Assembly: GCA_964343305.1 (NCBI GenBank)
Contig: CAYFJO010000155.1
Coordinates: 1-22,577, forward strand
Source: CAYFJO01 sp964343305
Lineage (GTDB): Bacteria; Planctomycetota; Planctomycetia; Pirellulales; Pirellulaceae
Reading direction: 5' to 3'
DNA length: 22,577 nt
Made by a program: the position numbers and the translations under genes. This document shows positions 22,278 through 22,577 of the stretch, one piece after another (position 1 is the first letter of the stretch; each line of letters opens with the position of its first letter). The notes under the pieces are model-generated. The model ran no database searches, had not been told where the DNA came from, and saw only the letters and a list, made by a program, of their open reading frames with translations.

Positions 22278-22538
22278 CTATTCCCGGTACTTTGCACGAT
22301 AAGCGGCCGGAGTTATCCCGAGGTGTTTGCGAAACTGCTTCGTAAAGGCGCTCTGATCGCAGAACCCGAATTCATCACTGATATCCGCCAGTGAGCGGTC
22401 AGTTTCGCGAATGACTGCGGCGGCGGCCTGAACTCTGGTGCGTATCAGGAATTGCTGAGCGTCAATTCCCAGAGCATTCTGAAAGAGTCGGTTCAGATGT
22501 CGCGGAGTGATGCCGACATGGCGTAATTGTCTAGCGTC
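22278..22538 (-). pseudogene. AraC-type regulator, DNA-binding end only
   Basis: The minus-strand frame open from 22538 to the stop at 22278 gives about 86 residues: RHVGITPRHLNRLFQNALGI, then RVQAAAAVIRETDRSLADIS, then FGFCDQSAFTKQFRKHLGITPAAYR. This is the double helix-turn-helix DNA-binding domain of the AraC/XylS family, except for the first half of its first helix-turn-helix. A stop at 22539-22541 closes the frame upstream, so the sensor domain is gone. The stop lies only nine bases from that of the convergent sulfatase fragment, so the two may have been neighbours in an older locus. Confidence 0.82.
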
Positions 22539-22577
22539 TTATCCCCCAAGGGAAACTGGTAAGAATTACTGACGTAG

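Overview
The window looks like a chromosomal piece of a planctomycete (phylum Planctomycetota; genus not determinable by eye). Pointers are a MJ0042-type zinc-ribbon/GYF protein, a Tat-exported sugar-isomerase-fold protein, an exported VIT/VWA protein, a sulfatase remnant, tandem PilB-like ATPases with a lost Walker A lysine, weak or absent Shine-Dalgarno sites in front of several genes, and GTAG-headed palindromes in most intergenic gaps. This assignment is inference from gene content, not from a database search.

Layout. 1-2890 is the end of an integrated element whose last gene is a 668-aa large serine recombinase. It is inserted in a radical SAM gene of the PA0069/Rv2578c type (minus strand), cutting it between the second and third cysteines of the CX3CX2C cluster motif. 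3434-3507 is tRNA-Arg(TCG). 3679-4738 holds an FHA-domain protein and a small membrane protein. 4880-6217 is the most interesting gene: an exported thioredoxin-like/PDZ protein whose reading frame is interrupted only by a UGA placed in a redox motif (C-I-P-UGA-G-H-C) and followed at the right distance by a bacterial-type SECIS hairpin. It is read here as one selenoprotein of 445 aa, not two ORFs. 6291-9576 holds a GNAT-like protein, the GYF/TM2-type membrane protein and a TIM-barrel isomerase-like protein. 9608-10059 is a decayed 3' end of an elongation factor G gene, ending at a good terminator. 10139-11825 has two small unknown genes and a REP-associated tyrosine transposase (RAYT) framed by its palindromes.

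12102-17072 holds hisF and then a three-gene type IV pilus/type II secretion ATPase cluster: a normal PilT followed by two PilB/GspE-like paralogues that have both replaced the Walker A lysine by leucine. 17226-20673 holds an unknown membrane protein, a small zinc-ribbon membrane protein and an exported VIT/VWA protein. From 20922 to the end the sequence is a graveyard: a 3' fragment of tRNA-Arg(CCG) that looks like an integration scar, a broken IS3-type transposase, the C-terminal end of a sulfatase and the DNA-binding end of an AraC-type regulator.

Palindromic repeats: at least six families lie between genes. One family is present twice as an 83-bp unit with compensatory base changes, and one of those copies is flanked by a 9-bp direct repeat that contains the start codon of the next gene.
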